A DNA stretch of 50,030 bases from Desulfovibrio sp. (GCF_019424165.1 NZ_JAHZAA010000002.1:1-50030), one strand, 5' to 3'; positions 17,203-26,166 are shown, counted from the first letter of the stretch. The notes: generated by a model not told the origin, from the letters alone. Made by a program: numbers and translations.

Positions 17203-17236
17203 AAAAAGGCGGCATGGATAGCCATGCCGCCTTTTT
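17203..17236. terminator. Bidirectional terminator between the ATPase gene and yedF
   Basis: A 15-base-pair stem (AAAAAGGCGGCATGG with its inverse) around ATAG, T5 on each strand. It serves the convergent ATPase and yedF genes. Confidence 0.92.
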
Positions 17237-17277
17237 CTGTTCTGTGACCGCGATCCACGCCGGCCGGGCAATGCCGC

Positions 17278-17907
17278 TCAGGGTCTGATGACCTTATCCG
17301 CAAGATCAAGACTGGTTACAATATCAAGCATGTTTGACGTTTCCCCCACGGCCTTGGCTTCCAGCAGGCCGTAATGCCCAAGGCAGGCGCCGCACACCAG
17401 AATGGAAACCCCCGACGCCGCCAGCCGCTGCAACGATTCAAGCGCCGGACCAGGCCGGGCCGCCAGCTTCACGCCGCCGTTGACAAGCACCAGCCGCCAC
17501 AGGCGTGGTCCCAGTTCCGGCAGAGTAGCCAGAAAGTTTTCCATCAGTTTCGTCCCCAGGGTGTCATCACCGCGCCCCAGGGTTTCTGTGGTCAACAAAA
17601 CAAGGGTCTGCGCGCCCGGCCCTTCCTCTCCGTCATTTCCTGCGGCACGCGGCAAAACCGCAGGGGCAGCCTCGGCGGGCAACCCGCTTTCGGCCGTATT
17701 CCGTGCGGCAGTGATGCGCCAGCACTGGGGGCTTTCTTCTACAGCTTCAACGATATAACCTCGGCCTTGAAGAAAGCGCTGCACATTTTCCAGCGCAGGA
17801 GCATTGTCGACCACTATTTCCAGCGCCACGGCTCCTCCGTCAACGGCTGTGCGGCAACGAATGACCGGCTGGGGGCAGGCAAGTCCTCTGCAATCAAGAA
17901 TATCCAT
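17278..17907 (-). CDS. yedF: YedF-like sulfurtransferase/DsrE fusion (selenium metabolism family)
   Basis: A 209-residue two-domain protein. Residues 1-70 are a TusA/SirA-like domain with the motif CRGLACPQPV; Cys11 of CPQP is the expected persulfide carrier. After an Ala/Gly-rich linker, residues 95-209 are a DsrE-like domain with CGACLGHYGL (Cys172 and Cys175). This arrangement defines the YedF family that co-occurs with selenophosphate synthase, so a role in handling selenium or sulfur is likely but unproven. SelD is not nearby. A ribosome site GAGG lies nine bases before the ATG. Confidence 0.85.
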   Translation of the reverse strand: MDILDCRGLACPQPVIRCRTAVDGGAVALEIVVDNAPALENVQRFLQGRGYIVEAVEESPQCWRITAARNTAESGLPAEAAPAVLPRAAGNDGEEGPGAQTLVLLTTETLGRGDDTLGTKLMENFLATLPELGPRLWRLVLVNGGVKLAARPGPALESLQRLAASGVSILVCGACLGHYGLLEAKAVGETSNMLDIVTSLDLADKVIRP

Positions 17908-18007
17908 GATATCAACCTCTTTGCTGTTTTGCAGTTTTATTTACATTTCCTGCTGTTAAGAGTAATTATACTATTGCCGATAAGCAAGCAAACCAAGGCG
18001 GAAATAT

Positions 18008-19687
18008 ATGGGCATTATACTGCAACTCTTCATATTGTGTTCTCTCTGCGGCATGGCCTTTATGGGAAAGCCGCAAGGCCTGCAATGGTTGCTGCCTGCC
18101 TTTGCCGCAGCCTGCGCCGTGGCGGATGCGGCCCTTTGGCTGAAACGCAGGGGCGAGGACAGAAAACTGCGGGAGCAAAGCGACGCCCTTTTTGCCGATG
18201 GCGCCCCCGCCCGTGAAGGCGATGTGGCGGAACGGGCCGAATACTGCTTCAGCCACCTGCACGATGCCGAGCAGGTCGTGGCGGAAGACGCCGAGGCCAT
18301 CAAAGACATGCGCGCCATGGCCGAAGAACTCAAAACACGTCTGGCTACCGTTGAAGAAGAAAAAAAGAAACTGCACAACAAGTCCGAACGCGGGGCCATG
18401 GTCCTGCACAAGGCGCACACCGTGTGCAGCAACCTGTCCACCGAGGTGCGCGACCTGACCAGCCTGGTAGTTGAGGTGAGCAAGGGCGTTGAATCGCAGC
18501 GCGACAGTCTCACTGCAACCAGCCGGGCGATGGAAGAAGTTTCGCAGGCAGCTTTCGAGTCTTCAACCAGGGTACAGGAACTTTCAGAAAGCGCCCAGCG
18601 CTCCAGCGCCAGTGCCGCCACAGGCGAGCGCGAAGTGGAAGGCGCGCTGTCTTCCATCGAAAAACTCAAAGACGTCATCGTACATCTCAAAACCGCCATG
18701 GCCGGGCTGGGCGAAAAAGCCAGCAATATCGGTAATGTCATGGCCGTCATCAATGAAGTTGCCGACCAGACCAACCTGCTGGCCCTCAATGCCGCCATTG
18801 AAGCCGCCCGCGCCGGAGATGCCGGACGGGGCTTTGCCGTTGTGGCCGACGAGGTGCGCAAACTGGCCGAAAAAACCATGGGAGCCACCAAGGAAGTGGA
18901 AGAAGCCGTACGCGCCATACAGGATGAAACACAAATCAATGTGCAGACTGTAGACAAGGCCGCCCGCCTGAGCATGGACGGGGCCGAACAGGCCGCGCGG
19001 GCCGGAGCTTTCATGCGCGACATTCTCCATGCCATGAACGAAACCGCCGGCTATCTCCAGACCGTAGCCCAGGGCGTCAAGGAACAGTCCGAGCAGACCG
19101 TCGGCACCAGCGGCACCATGGGCGAAATCCGCCAGATATCGGAGCAGACGGCCTCCAGCATGGAAACATTCATCACTGCCCTGCTGAGCTTCCAGAGCGG
19201 CATGGAAGAGCTGGACATGACCATTAATGCGCTGGTTACCGGCGATTACGAGCAGGCCACCTCGGACAAGTTCGTACAGTGGACGGCCAAGCTCGACCTG
19301 CATGTAGCCATGGTGGACAGGCAGCACCGGCTGCTGGTTGACTATATCAACGAACTGTACACAGCCATGGCCCACAACCGTACCTCGGAAGACCTGCAAG
19401 CCATCCTGCGCAAGCTGCGCGACTATACGGCCACGCACTTCGCAGACGAAGAAAAGCTGTTCACCGCCACCGCCTATCTGGGCGCGGCGGAGCATATGAA
19501 AATACACAGAAAATTTGTGGCAAAACTGGACGAAGTGGAAGAACAGCTCAAATCCGGCACTGCCACCGTGAGCATGGACCTGCTGACCTTCCTCAAGGAC
19601 TGGCTTGTGCAGCACATTATGGGTACAGACCCCACATACCTGCCCTACCTCAAAAAAGAAGACTTTGAGCAGGATCATGGCCGCTAG
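18008..19687 (+). CDS. Methyl-accepting chemotaxis protein with C-terminal hemerythrin
   Basis: A 559-residue chemoreceptor. Two short hydrophobic segments (about 5-20 and 25-45) anchor it, with almost no periplasmic loop and no HAMP-like ligand domain. A coiled coil (80-120) leads to the signalling hairpin, whose tip reads EVADQTNLLALNAAIEAARAG around residue 250. Residues about 425-555 are a bacteriohemerythrin: HVAMVDRQH, THFADEE, HMKIH and WLVQHIMGTD supply the His/Glu/Asp ligands of a di-iron site. It resembles DcrH of Desulfovibrio vulgaris in ending with hemerythrin, and probably senses cytoplasmic oxygen. It is monocistronic, with a terminator at 19834. Confidence 0.93.
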   Translation: MGIILQLFILCSLCGMAFMGKPQGLQWLLPAFAAACAVADAALWLKRRGEDRKLREQSDALFADGAPAREGDVAERAEYCFSHLHDAEQVVAEDAEAIKDMRAMAEELKTRLATVEEEKKKLHNKSERGAMVLHKAHTVCSNLSTEVRDLTSLVVEVSKGVESQRDSLTATSRAMEEVSQAAFESSTRVQELSESAQRSSASAATGEREVEGALSSIEKLKDVIVHLKTAMAGLGEKASNIGNVMAVINEVADQTNLLALNAAIEAARAGDAGRGFAVVADEVRKLAEKTMGATKEVEEAVRAIQDETQINVQTVDKAARLSMDGAEQAARAGAFMRDILHAMNETAGYLQTVAQGVKEQSEQTVGTSGTMGEIRQISEQTASSMETFITALLSFQSGMEELDMTINALVTGDYEQATSDKFVQWTAKLDLHVAMVDRQHRLLVDYINELYTAMAHNRTSEDLQAILRKLRDYTATHFADEEKLFTATAYLGAAEHMKIHRKFVAKLDEVEEQLKSGTATVSMDLLTFLKDWLVQHIMGTDPTYLPYLKKEDFEQDHGR

Positions 19688-19833
19688 GCCGGTTACAGAG
19701 CACCCGGGGCAATGACGCGGTCTGTTCCCCACAACAGCAGGTAGCTGCTGAATGTGCACAGTGCCGGGATTCGCGCCCAAGGCGACCCTGAGGCAGGCAC
19801 GAACAAAAAATCCCTTCCCTGAAAAACACGCCC

Positions 19834-19871
19834 AAACGGCCTTGCCACACCCCTGCGGCAAGACCGTTTTT
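19834..19871 (+). terminator. Terminator of the chemoreceptor gene
   Basis: AAACGG-c-CTTGCC (19834-19846) pairs with GGCAAG-a-CCGTTT (19857-19869) with one mismatch and is followed by Ts. Confidence 0.8.
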
Positions 19872-19980
19872 CTGCGGCGCTGCGGCATCGCGGGCCGTGA
19901 GGGCTGAGACAGCAGCCATCTCGCCTGCGGCAAGAGCACACAGTGTTGCTTCCAGAAAGCACATAACGCCCTGCCCCAAC

Positions 19981-20012
19981 AAAAAAACCGGACCGCGAAA
20001 CACGCGGGCCGG
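19981..20012 (-). terminator. Terminator of the acyltransferase gene
   Basis: CCGG-a-CCGCG (19988-19997) pairs with CGCGG-g-CCGG (20003-20012). On the minus strand it is followed by seven Ts. Confidence 0.8.
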
Positions 20013-20053
20013 GCGACACACAAAAACGGCGGAGAGCACAGCGGAGGTTTCGG

Positions 20054-21886
20054 CTATGTATACCACATGCCGTCATGCAGGGCGGCCATGCCCTCTTCTC
20101 CCATAAAGCGGCGCAACTGCTTTTCCGGCGCATTGAGCAGGTCCACCACCAGCAGGGCGTCCAGCGTCCCGAATGCCCTGTCTTCGTGAAATGCCGCTAT
20201 CCGCCCGCCCAATTGCAAATAGTGCTTGAAAAGAATGGGCAGGTTCCGGCCGCCCTCCATCTGCCGCACCAGCGCATTGACACCGCTGTAGTCCATGTGC
20301 CGGGCAAAGGGCAGTTCCCGGCGCAAAACCCTTGGCCTGCGGCCTCGCACAAAAGCCGCCAGCGGCGCATGCCAGTGACGCATACGCAGGTGACGCCACA
20401 GCATGTCCACAGAGCAGGGACCATAATCAAGGCCCATACTGGCCGGGCCGAAAAGCGTGCCGGTTCCGCGCAGCAGCGCAAGCCGGGCAATACCCTTCCA
20501 CAAAAGCATGAGAGGGGCGTATTCCCTCTGGTATTCCGGGCAGACAAAGGCCCGGCCCAGTTCCAGCGCATTTCCGCACTGGCGGAAAAACTCCGGATCA
20601 TAGTGAAAAAGCGAAGCCGTATAAAGGCTGCCCCGCCCGCTTCCTGTCCCGTCGGCCCTGACCAGACGAGCCCTGTAAGCTCCGGCCAGGCGCTGCCCTT
20701 CTTCATCAATCAGCAGAAGGTGCTCATACTGACGGTCATAACGGTCAGTATCACGGGGCTTGCCTGTCCCCTCTCCCAGAGCGCGAAAGCTTTCTTCCCG
20801 GCGGCGCGTTACTTCGTCCAGTAAAACCGGGCAATCGTCCCCCTGCATCAGGTAGACGCTGTACCTGCCTTCTCTGACAAGTGTGTTCCCCGGCGAAAAC
20901 TCCGCCAGAGCCGTCGTAATCTCATTCCTGTCGGCGGCCGGGGCCAGCGGCGCATGCCGCCTTGTTCCAGCAGCCCGTAAACGTGGAGCCTGTCTGCGCT
21001 TTTCCGCCAGGTGCCGACGGTACAGGCTCAGACACTGGATACGCTGCTCAGGATCAAGCCCTGTCAGAACCTGCTCCCGCAAAGGTTCGCCCACGTGCAG
21101 TGCCACACCTGTTCCGCGCTGCCGCCAAAGCACCCGCGGCAGCAGCGCTGCGGCAAGCTCTTCGCGCAGGCAGGCTGCGGCAAGAAAAAGCGGATCAGGG
21201 GCGGCTTCCACATGCAGGGGAATATAAAGCGGGGCGTTCTCCGCTGTCTGCCCAGGCCGGCTGTCTTTGCTCCAAAGGCCGAGACGGGCCAAAAGCGTGT
21301 CCCACGGCTGTTCCTCAAAACCCCTGCCCGGCTTCCAGCGGGTCACATGCCCCGAAGGGAAGATGCCCAGCGCGCCGCCCTGGCGCAGATGCCTGACCGC
21401 ACGGCGCAGACTTGCCCCGTTGCCCACGCGGTCTTCACCTGTAAGGTCCAGCGGCAACAGCATGGGGGCCAATGGCGCCAATTGCGGCAAACGCAGCAGA
21501 CCGGCATTAACAATGATTTTCAGATCCGGGCGGGCGCGGCCGCACAGGGCCGCCATAAGCAGGCCATCCAGCGCGCCGCCAGGATGGTTGGCATAAAAGA
21601 TCACCGGCCCCTTGACCGGAATACGGCCAAGGTCCTCTCCGGTGCAGGAAACCCTGATATCCAGCAGCGCCAGGCTGGCTGCGGCCCAGGTTTGCGGCGA
21701 ATCGCAATATGGCAGACGCCCTGCCGCTCTTTCCAGAGCGGTAAACCCGCTCAGGTGCCGTGCCACGGCCCGCGCCTGGCGTCCGAGGCCGTCTGCCAGA
21801 CGACGCAGGGGGGAGCGGCCGGCCCCGCCCCGGCCTGAAGGCTCTCGTCCCGGAGCCAAAGGAAGCAGATCGGTATTGCCTTGCAT
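20054..21886 (-). CDS. olsF: Two-domain acyltransferase, OlsF-like (ornithine lipid synthesis)
   Basis: A 610-residue soluble protein. Residues about 75-310 form a PlsC-like lysophospholipid acyltransferase with NHPGGALDGL (a His-x5-Asp variant of the usual His-x4-Asp) and FPSGHVTRW. Residues about 330-600 form an OlsB/hemolysin-like N-acyltransferase with ELGRAFVCPEYQ, GPASMGLDYGP and HYLQLGGRI. This order, O-acyltransferase first and N-acyltransferase second, is that of OlsF of Serratia, which alone makes ornithine lipids. The amino acid acylated here is not known. The start at 21886 is preferred to an ATG six bases before it because AGGAG is then correctly spaced. A DksA-like gene lies just upstream. 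Confidence 0.78.
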   Translation of the reverse strand: MQGNTDLLPLAPGREPSGRGGAGRSPLRRLADGLGRQARAVARHLSGFTALERAAGRLPYCDSPQTWAAASLALLDIRVSCTGEDLGRIPVKGPVIFYANHPGGALDGLLMAALCGRARPDLKIIVNAGLLRLPQLAPLAPMLLPLDLTGEDRVGNGASLRRAVRHLRQGGALGIFPSGHVTRWKPGRGFEEQPWDTLLARLGLWSKDSRPGQTAENAPLYIPLHVEAAPDPLFLAAACLREELAAALLPRVLWRQRGTGVALHVGEPLREQVLTGLDPEQRIQCLSLYRRHLAEKRRQAPRLRAAGTRRHAPLAPAADRNEITTALAEFSPGNTLVREGRYSVYLMQGDDCPVLLDEVTRRREESFRALGEGTGKPRDTDRYDRQYEHLLLIDEEGQRLAGAYRARLVRADGTGSGRGSLYTASLFHYDPEFFRQCGNALELGRAFVCPEYQREYAPLMLLWKGIARLALLRGTGTLFGPASMGLDYGPCSVDMLWRHLRMRHWHAPLAAFVRGRRPRVLRRELPFARHMDYSGVNALVRQMEGGRNLPILFKHYLQLGGRIAAFHEDRAFGTLDALLVVDLLNAPEKQLRRFMGEEGMAALHDGMWYT

Positions 21887-21910
21887 ATGCATCTCCTGAT
21901 TTTTACGGTG

Positions 21911-22303
21911 TCAGCAGAACAGAGCGTGCGATTCGGTGCAGGTTCCGCGTTGCAAGGTGGCCGCCAGTGAAGCGGCCACGCTCTCTTCCTGCTGCTGGCA
22001 AGAAAAGCAGCGCACAGTTCCCGGAGCGGCCACAAGGCGCTCCAGCGGGATATCCTCACCGCAATCGGCACACTGGCGCGGGCCGTTGTGCCGCAAAAGA
22101 TGCAGCAAACGCTCAAGATCGCGGATGCGCTGAACACTGCGGCGGGCGCGGCAATAGGCAATATGCGCCGCCTCCATATGGCTGGCGGCATCTGCCTCGT
22201 CAGAAAAATGCTGCGCCTGAAAGCCTGCGCGCAACAGGGTCATGCGCCGCAACTCGTCGGCCAGTTCATCCTGTACCTGTTTAAGCATGATGGTGTCGTG
22301 CAT
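21911..22303 (-). CDS. Small DksA/TraR-family zinc-finger protein
   Basis: A 130-residue protein with an N-terminal helical coiled-coil part and a C4 zinc finger: Cys78-x2-Cys81 and Cys99-x2-Cys102 (CADC and CFSC). DksA/TraR proteins bind the secondary channel of RNA polymerase and modulate stringent-response promoters. It lacks the DxxDxA motif of true DksA at a recognisable place, so its effect may differ. The start at 22303 has GGGGAGG at a good distance; the frame is open further upstream but without a ribosome site. It is 24 bases before the acyltransferase start and probably co-transcribed with it. Confidence 0.82.
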   Translation of the reverse strand: MHDTIMLKQVQDELADELRRMTLLRAGFQAQHFSDEADAASHMEAAHIAYCRARRSVQRIRDLERLLHLLRHNGPRQCADCGEDIPLERLVAAPGTVRCFSCQQQEESVAASLAATLQRGTCTESHALFC

Positions 22304-22433
22304 AACTGCCTCCCCGGATTTACCGGCGGTTGAACTGTTGTTCTTGAGGCAGTGTGCGCCCGTATTTTGGCAACAAGGTGCCAGGCATGTTAAATCATGC
22401 GGCACATTGACGGCAAAATGGAGAAAAAACGGC

Positions 22434-22468
22434 AAAGGGGAGAAACGCTTTTGACGTTTCTCCCCTTT
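22434..22468 (-). terminator. Terminator of pdxST
   Basis: A perfect 14-base-pair stem AAAGGGGAGAAACG (22434-22447) with 22455-22468. On the minus strand it is followed by GCCGTTTTTT. Confidence 0.9.
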
Positions 22469-22587
22469 ATATTGGAAGCATGGGTGCGGGCTTATACGGC
22501 CGCCATATTCAAAGCATCCGCATAGCGGGACTGTGCGACGGCCTGCGTGCCGCCGGAAGCTGTCCTTTCCGCGGGATGGCTTTTGCC

Positions 22588-23163
22588 TCAGCTACCGCAC
22601 ATACCCAGAAAGTAACCATGCAGGCGCGTATCCGGAGTCAGCTCCGGATGAAAGGACGTAGCCAGAATATTGTTCTGGCGCACCGCCACCGCCTGCCCCT
22701 TGACCTCGGCCAGCACCTTTACGCCCGGCCCCATGCCAGTGATGACAGGAGCGCGGATGAAGACCGCCGGGACAGGTTCCGGCCCGATTTCCGGCATGGC
22801 AAGATCAGTTTCAAAGCTGTCCACCTGACGGCCGAAAGCATTGCGCCGCACGGTGGCATCCAGCACGCCCAGCCGGGGCTGGTCAGAATTTTCAATAACG
22901 CGACACAGCAGGATAAGTCCGGCACAGCTACCGTATACCGGCATGCCCTGCTCAATGCGCTCCCGCAACGGTTGCAGCATATGCCACTCGTTGAGCAGTT
23001 TGCCCATGGTGGTGCTTTCACCGCCCGGAATGATCATGGCGTCAATGCCGTCCATATCCTTGAGCTGGCGCACTTCGCGGGCCGCCACGCCCAGACGGGA
23101 CACGGCGGCCACATGCTCACGAAACGCCCCCTGAAGGGCCAGCACACCCACACAGCGGGCCAT
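22588..23163 (-). CDS. pdxT: Pyridoxal 5'-phosphate synthase glutaminase PdxT
   Basis: A 191-residue class I glutaminase that supplies ammonia to PdxS. The oxyanion strand GGES is at residues 47-50, the nucleophile Cys80 lies in GSCAGLILL, and His172 and Glu174 in FHPEL complete the triad. Its ATG directly abuts the pdxS stop, so the two are translated together in the PLP synthase complex. Confidence 0.97.
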   Translation of the reverse strand: MARCVGVLALQGAFREHVAAVSRLGVAAREVRQLKDMDGIDAMIIPGGESTTMGKLLNEWHMLQPLRERIEQGMPVYGSCAGLILLCRVIENSDQPRLGVLDATVRRNAFGRQVDSFETDLAMPEIGPEPVPAVFIRAPVITGMGPGVKVLAEVKGQAVAVRQNNILATSFHPELTPDTRLHGYFLGMCGS

Positions 23164-24045
23164 CTACCAGCCCCGCTCCTGCATGCGTTCACCCGAGGGA
23201 ATGGTGGAAATTTCAATGCCCACCATAGGTTCGCCAAGATCGCGGGAGATTTCGGCCAGCAGGGCGAAATCCTTGTAATTTGTCACGGCCTGCACAATGG
23301 CTCTGGCACGCTTTGCCGGGTCGCCGGACTTGAAGATGCCGGACCCCACAAACACGCCGTCGCAGCCAAGATGCATCATCATGGCGGCGTCAGCCGGGGT
23401 GGCGATGCCGCCGGCGGCAAAGTTGACCACGGGCAGGCGGCCTTCTTTGCGCACGAGCAGGCACAGCTCAAGAGGAGCGCCCATTTCTTTGGCAAAATTG
23501 GGTACTTCGGCTTCGGGCAGGGCGCAGAGCATGCGTACTTCGTCCATCACCTGACGGCAATGGCGCACGGCTTCAACCACGTTGCCGGTGCCGGGCTCGC
23601 CCTTGGTACGAATCATGGCCGCGCCTTCGGCAATGCGGCGCAGGGCTTCGCCCAGGTTACGGCAGCCGCAGACAAACGGCACGGTGAAGTCGCGCTTGTC
23701 GATATGATACTTGTCGTCAGCCGGGGTGAGCACTTCGCTCTCGTCAATATAGTCCACGCCCATAGATTCAAGAATACGCGCTTCCACAAAGTGGCCGATG
23801 CGCGCCTTGGCCATAACGGGAATGGTGGCTACTTCCATGATTTTTTTAACAATGGTGGGATCAGCCATGCGGGCAACGCCGCCGGCAGCGCGAATGTCCG
23901 CAGGCACACGCTCCAGAGCCATTACGGCGCAAGCGCCGGCTTCTTCAGCGATTTTAGCCTGTTCGGGAGTGGTGACGTCCATAATCACGCCGCCTTTCAG
24001 CATTTCTGCAAGGCCTGTCTTCAGGCGAATGGTGCCCTGTTCCAT
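23164..24045 (-). CDS. pdxS: Pyridoxal 5'-phosphate synthase lyase PdxS
   Basis: A 293-residue synthase that builds PLP from ribose 5-phosphate, glyceraldehyde 3-phosphate and ammonia. Key lysines are Lys80 (MAKARIGH) and Lys148 (RTKGEPGTG), matching Lys81 and Lys149 of the Bacillus enzyme; Asp23 lies in the first strand. It is full length and followed at once by pdxT. A promoter is visible at 24126-24154. Confidence 0.98.
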   Translation of the reverse strand: MEQGTIRLKTGLAEMLKGGVIMDVTTPEQAKIAEEAGACAVMALERVPADIRAAGGVARMADPTIVKKIMEVATIPVMAKARIGHFVEARILESMGVDYIDESEVLTPADDKYHIDKRDFTVPFVCGCRNLGEALRRIAEGAAMIRTKGEPGTGNVVEAVRHCRQVMDEVRMLCALPEAEVPNFAKEMGAPLELCLLVRKEGRLPVVNFAAGGIATPADAAMMMHLGCDGVFVGSGIFKSGDPAKRARAIVQAVTNYKDFALLAEISRDLGEPMVGIEISTIPSGERMQERGW

Positions 24046-24125
24046 TTCTTCTACTCCTTCTGAGCCGGGTCTGCCGGCGAGATGTTTGGCAGTCTACCGC
24101 TCACGCTGCGGCGTTGCTGGGATGC

Positions 24126-24154
24126 TATATATGTCATAAGCGTTCGCCTGACAA
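24126..24154 (-). promoter_or_regulatory. Promoter of pdxST
   Basis: Minus-strand -35 TTGTCA (24149-24154), 17-base spacer, -10 TATATA (24126-24131). Confidence 0.55.
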
Positions 24155-24245
24155 TACATTGCGCAAAGGCGGGACAGGTCCGTCCCGCCCCCGGCTTGCG
24201 CTCGCCCCCGGCTCTGAGTATGCTGTATTTTTCCAGAGGATGCCT

Positions 24246-25085
24246 ATGATGACCACACCCAGTTTCTGTATAAGGCTGCCTTTTCTGCGCGGCTCCCTGA
24301 CGGACCTGCACGCGGACCTGCCCGCGACCCAGCTTTTGTGGCCCGGCCTGCCGCAACCGCCGCAGGCAGGCGCATACTGCCCGCCCGACTATCCCTTTGC
24401 CCCGCGCGAGGCCGCGGCCTGCCTTGAAGACCTGCGCCGCATGGGCGACGAGGCGCTTTCGGGCCTGCCCGTAGGGGCAGCCTCAGCAGGCAATGCCCGC
24501 GCGGCTCGCCACGCTTCGGAAATGGCGCTGCTGCGTGAATTTGGCAACGCAGACAACGAGGCCGCCCTCAAGGCCGAAGCCGTCCGCAAGCAGCGCATTG
24601 AGCACGAACAGGCGCACAAGGCCCTTCTTTGGGCATGGCTTCAGGAAGAACGCATGGCCGAACTGGCAGACATGGCCCGCGCCCTGACCCTCAAGTCCGA
24701 GTCCTTCACCCGTTCGCTCGGTGTGGAAGACGGCGAAATTCCGGGCCTCGGCGCTTCTGAAGGGCATGCCGGAGCAGGCATTTTGGGTACGCCCGTCAGC
24801 CTCGACCTTGGCCTTATGCCCCCCTGGCGGCTGGTAGCGGCCAATGCCATGTACTTTCTGCCGCCTGATCTGCCCATTCTGGCTGAAGGCCCCATGGCCG
24901 AAGATATACAGGAAGAAGCGGACTTCAGCCCGGTCGAAGAAGACACCACTGCCCTGGCCGCGAACATGCCGGGGCTGTTGCAGGCCCGTGCCCCGGCATG
25001 GCGGATTCTCGGCCGCAAACAACCCACCGGTTCTCCGCCTCTGGATGTTGAGCGCCTGTGGCTCGTATGGAGGCCAGCATCATGA
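24246..25085 (+). CDS. Unrecognised cytosolic protein
   Basis: A 279-residue protein that I do not recognise. It has no signal peptide or membrane segments. A helical, charged middle (residues about 90-165, rich in Ala, Glu and Lys) is flanked by Pro/Gly-rich parts with many Leu-Pro pairs (GLPQPPQAGAYCPPDYPFAP near the start; FLPPDLPILAEGP near 205). The codon use fits the neighbouring genes. AGAGGA precedes a cluster of three in-frame ATGs at 24240, 24246 and 24249; 24246 or 24249 gives the best spacing. Its stop overlaps the start of the HAD phosphatase gene (ATGA), so the two are coupled. Confidence 0.75.
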   Translation: MMTTPSFCIRLPFLRGSLTDLHADLPATQLLWPGLPQPPQAGAYCPPDYPFAPREAAACLEDLRRMGDEALSGLPVGAASAGNARAARHASEMALLREFGNADNEAALKAEAVRKQRIEHEQAHKALLWAWLQEERMAELADMARALTLKSESFTRSLGVEDGEIPGLGASEGHAGAGILGTPVSLDLGLMPPWRLVAANAMYFLPPDLPILAEGPMAEDIQEEADFSPVEEDTTALAANMPGLLQARAPAWRILGRKQPTGSPPLDVERLWLVWRPAS

Positions 25086-25747
25086 GCGCACTTTTCCCCC
25101 ACGGCCTTGCGGGAGTAATCTTTGACTGCGATGGTGTGATGATAGATTCGCGCGAATCAAACAACATCTTCTACAATCGCGTTCTTGAACACTTTGATTT
25201 GCCGCCCATGACGCTGGAGCAGGAAGAATACTGCTTCATGGCGACCGCCTTACAATCGCTGCTGCATATTGTGCCGCCGCATCTTCACGATCAGATAGAG
25301 TATGTAACACGCGAAGTTGTCAACTACCGGCGCGACATACTGCCCATGCTGCGCCTGCAACCGGGGTTTACCGATTTTATTGATGACCTTCGTGACCGCC
25401 GGGTGCGCATGGCTGTGCATACCAACCGCAGGTTTGAGGGAATACAAACGGTTCTGGACATTTTCGGCCTGCCCACCTATTTTGATCCTGTGGTTGCGGC
25501 CGATACGGCAGCGCCCAAACCGTCTCCCGAAGGCACGCGGTACATCTGTTCCGCCTGGGGCGTTCCGCCCGAAACCGTGCTTTTTGTGGGCGACAGCGAA
25601 CATGACAAGGAAGCGGCCCGGGGGGCGGGCGTAGTATTCGCGGCATTTGGCAGCGGGTCTCTCCGGGGGCAGATAACAGTCACGGATTATGCAGGCCTGC
25701 ACGCCGCACTGAACCGGACATTGCCGCCCCAAAAGGCCGAGGCGTAA
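25082..25747 (+). CDS. HAD-family phosphatase (phosphoglycolate phosphatase-like)
   Basis: A 221-residue HAD hydrolase of subfamily I. Motif I is FDCDGVMIDS, with nucleophile Asp15 and acid/base Asp17. Motif II is HTNR, the lysine of motif III is in APKPSP, and motif IV is GDSEHD. A helical cap between motifs I and II fits phosphoglycolate phosphatase or beta-phosphoglucomutase relatives. The substrate cannot be told. GGAGG lies inside the end of the upstream gene, with which it overlaps by four bases. Confidence 0.87.
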   Translation: MSALFPHGLAGVIFDCDGVMIDSRESNNIFYNRVLEHFDLPPMTLEQEEYCFMATALQSLLHIVPPHLHDQIEYVTREVVNYRRDILPMLRLQPGFTDFIDDLRDRRVRMAVHTNRRFEGIQTVLDIFGLPTYFDPVVAADTAAPKPSPEGTRYICSAWGVPPETVLFVGDSEHDKEAARGAGVVFAAFGSGSLRGQITVTDYAGLHAALNRTLPPQKAEA

Positions 25748-25809
25748 GATCACGCCGGGCCTCCCCGAACGTATTTTTTTGACACAAAGACCGCCATTCT
25801 GGAGGGCGC

Positions 25810-26112
25810 ATGATTGTTCTGGCCAATACCATGAGCGCCGTTGCCATGATTCTCGGCTCACTGCTGAACCTGTATTTCTGGATTGTCATCATCGCGGCCG
25901 TGCTTACCTGGGTGCGGCCCGACCCCTATAATCCCATAGTGCGCACCCTGCGCGCCCTCACGGAACCCGTGTTTTACCGTGTGCGCAAGTGGCTGCCCTT
26001 TACCTACACCACTGGCATGGACTTTTCCCCGGTGGTGGTGCTGCTGAGCATTGAGCTTTTCAACCGCATTGTGGTTGCCTCTCTTGCCCAGTACGCGCTT
26101 GCCATTCAATAA
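25810..26112 (+). CDS. yggT: YggT-family membrane protein
   Basis: A 100-residue protein with two hydrophobic segments (residues about 10-33 and 72-95). Between them lie VRPDPYNPIVRTLRALTEPV and DFSPVVVL, the signature of the YggT family. These small inner-membrane proteins are often found near division or osmotic-stress genes; their molecular role is not settled. CTGGAGGG precedes the ATG. A DUF465 gene and ilvBN follow in the same direction. Confidence 0.88.
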   Translation: MIVLANTMSAVAMILGSLLNLYFWIVIIAAVLTWVRPDPYNPIVRTLRALTEPVFYRVRKWLPFTYTTGMDFSPVVVLLSIELFNRIVVASLAQYALAIQ

Positions 26113-26166
26113 CCCTGGCTTCCTCGCGGGCTTCCGCGTTCGAACATCTAACAATGGAGATTTCTT

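Larger units (their letters stand above)
19688..20053. other. Gap between convergent genes with two terminators
   Basis: No gene seen. It holds one terminator for each flanking gene, listed separately, and GC-rich sequence between them. Confidence 0.6.
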
